Shown here: piece by piece, positions 5,458 through 6,509 of the stretch
Layout: each line of letters starts with the position of its first letter
Numbering within the stretch: the stretch's first letter is position 1
Source of the DNA: an uncultured Erysipelotrichaceae bacterium
GTDB lineage: Bacteria; Bacillota_I; Bacilli_A; Erysipelotrichales; Erysipelotrichaceae
Assembly: GCA_902803275.1 (NCBI GenBank)
Contig: CADCPE010000228.1
Span: 1 to 6,509 of the forward strand
DNA length: 6,509 nucleotides
Direction: 5' to 3'
Notes under the pieces: model-generated
Database searches by the model: none
Told to the model about the DNA's origin: nothing
Seen by the model: only the letters and a program-made list of their open reading frames with translations
Position numbers and translations under genes: made by a program

Positions 5458-5464
5458 AGAAAAG

Positions 5465-6115
5465 ATGAAAGTAGTACTGATTCACACCAGCACAGTTTCC
5501 CTGAATGAACTGAAGGCTCTGTTTAAAGAACTCATTCCGGAAGTTGAGATGGTGAATATTATTGATGATTCACTTCTGGAAGAAGTGAAGACAGTCGGAC
5601 ACATCAATTCAAATATCGTATCCAGGATGTGTTCCTATGTACAGATAGCCAAGACTCTAGAACCTGATCTGATCCTGAATCAGTGTTCATCAGTAGGCGA
5701 AGCTTTTGAGATCGCCAGAACGCAGGCTGATTGCAAGACCCTGAGGATCGATGAGCCGATGGCTGAAAAAGCCGTATCGATCGGTTCAAGGATCGGTGTT
5801 GTGGCCACCGTGGCTTCAACAGTCAAGCCTTCATGCAACCTGGTAAGAAGAGTGGCCAAGAAGAGAAACAAATCCGTACTGGTCAGCGAATATCTCGTTG
5901 ACGGAGCACTGGATGTATTGATGAGCGGCGATGTTGAAAAGCACAACGCCTTGGTCATCGATGCCATCAGACAGGCTGAAGCCGAGAATGATGTCGTCGT
6001 GCTTGCACAGGGTTCAATGACGGCCATCCTGCCTTATCTGGGCGAGACGGAGAAGCCTGTTCTTACTTCACCTAGACTGGCGGTTGAAAGAGTAAGAGAA
6101 AGTCTGGGTCTCTAG
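5465..6115 (+). CDS. Asp/Glu/hydantoin racemase superfamily protein with one catalytic cysteine
   Basis: 216 residues from ATG 5465, beginning MKVVLIHTSTVS, a typical first strand of this two-lobed fold. The first-lobe active-site motif is LNQCSSVGEA (71-80) with Cys74, plus IGVVATVASTVKPS (110-123). The second-lobe position, normally a Cys in 'vvLACT', reads VVVLAQGSM (177-185), so Gln182 stands in for it. Classical racemases of the family use both cysteines, so simple amino-acid racemisation is unlikely; the fold also includes isomerases and decarboxylases such as arylmalonate decarboxylase. The gene is followed one base later by the four-carbon acid sugar kinase gene, pointing to a role on a short hydroxy or keto acid. 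Fold assignment is fairly secure; reaction and substrate are open. Confidence 0.82.
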   Translation: MKVVLIHTSTVSLNELKALFKELIPEVEMVNIIDDSLLEEVKTVGHINSNIVSRMCSYVQIAKTLEPDLILNQCSSVGEAFEIARTQADCKTLRIDEPMAEKAVSIGSRIGVVATVASTVKPSCNLVRRVAKKRNKSVLVSEYLVDGALDVLMSGDVEKHNALVIDAIRQAEAENDVVVLAQGSMTAILPYLGETEKPVLTSPRLAVERVRESLGL

Positions 6116-6116
6116 G

Positions 6117-6509
6117 ATGAAAGCCGACGTCCTCAACTCTTATCCTGAATATAAAGAAAACATAGACGAACAGCTAAACATGCTCATTGAAGGTGATGAG
6201 CATGTTTTCGTGGTGCTCGATGATGATCCTACGGGCGTACAGTGTGTTCATGACATCAGTGTCTATACCGACTGGTCCTATGAATCGATGAAGGAAGCCT
6301 TCAATGACAAGTTGTTTTTTATCCTGACCAATTCAAGAGCACTGACGCAAAGCCAAAGCCGGAAGATCCACGAAGAGATTACCACCGTCATTTCAAAACT
6401 CAGCAGGGAGACAGGAAAGAAATACTTCTACATCTCCAGAGGCGATTCGACCTTGAGAGGCCATTACCCGATGGAAACCGATATCCTGTCTGAAGGACTG
6501 AAAAAAGAC
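6117..6509 (+). CDS. Four-carbon acid sugar kinase, DUF1537 family (N-terminal part)
   Basis: The first 131 codons of a gene that runs off the window end. Motifs of the DUF1537 N-terminal domain are clear: VVLDDDPTGVQ (32-42), FFILTNSRAL (67-76) and YISRGDSTLRGHYP (105-118). Characterised members (OtnK, DtnK) phosphorylate 3-oxo-tetronates or threonate at O-4 in pathways leading to dihydroxyacetone phosphate; the ATP-binding C-terminal domain would lie outside the window. The ATG sits one base after the preceding stop (TAG-G-ATG) with no convincing ribosome site, so translation is probably coupled to the racemase-fold gene. 'ISRGDST' differs slightly from the 'ISRSDST' I recall as common. Family is confident; the exact acid is unknown. 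Confidence 0.9.
   Translation, partial: MKADVLNSYPEYKENIDEQLNMLIEGDEHVFVVLDDDPTGVQCVHDISVYTDWSYESMKEAFNDKLFFILTNSRALTQSQSRKIHEEITTVISKLSRETGKKYFYISRGDSTLRGHYPMETDILSEGLKKD

Noticed and set aside
5444..5464. TTG at 5444 as start of the racemase-fold gene
   Set aside because: It would put the AGGAG site (5453-5457) inside the coding sequence and add a charged FKRREK leader absent from the family's usual start; ATG 5465 is better.
1..6509. CRISPR array, tRNA/rRNA gene, insertion sequence or phage element
   Set aside because: No regularly spaced repeats, cloverleaf-like segments, transposase motifs or terminal inverted repeats were seen; the window is filled by metabolic genes.

Overview
The window looks like part of a sugar (probably sugar-acid) catabolic operon from a low-to-moderate-GC Bacillota. 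AGGAG-type ribosome sites are strong, the spacers are very AT-rich, and AGA dominates arginine codons in the downstream genes. A separate EIIA/EIIB/EIIC fructose-family phosphotransferase and the general gene style would fit an Erysipelotrichia-like gut bacterium, but that placement is an impression, not a demonstration.

Layout: (1) the last 24 codons of a probable DeoR-type regulator (1-75); (2) a 123-base AT-rich control region with a candidate promoter and operator; (3) three separate PTS subunits, EIIA (199-735), EIIB (872-1183) and EIIC (1242-2363); (4) a class II aldolase (2433-3317), followed by a strong hairpin terminator; (5) a divergent RpiB/LacAB-type isomerase (3413-4069), followed at once by a second terminator; (6) a GldA/HcxA-like dehydrogenase (4115-5176); (7) a small two-helix membrane protein on the opposite strand with its own terminator (5195-5422, minus); (8) an Asp/Glu-racemase-superfamily protein (5465-6115); (9) the first 131 codons of a DUF1537 four-carbon acid sugar kinase (6117 to the window end), one base downstream of the previous stop.

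Working model (inference): the PTS imports and phosphorylates a sugar or sugar derivative. The isomerase and aldolase convert it and split it, probably to dihydroxyacetone phosphate plus an aldehyde or acid. The dehydrogenase, racemase-fold enzyme and kinase then process a short hydroxy or keto acid. No 1-phosphofructokinase is seen, so this does not look like an ordinary fructose operon, and I know of no described pathway with this enzyme set. The two most striking details are an almost identical acidic C-terminal tail (ending VDLDIDL) on the separate EIIA and EIIC proteins, encoded by different synonymous codons, and a racemase-fold enzyme that keeps only one of the two expected catalytic cysteines.
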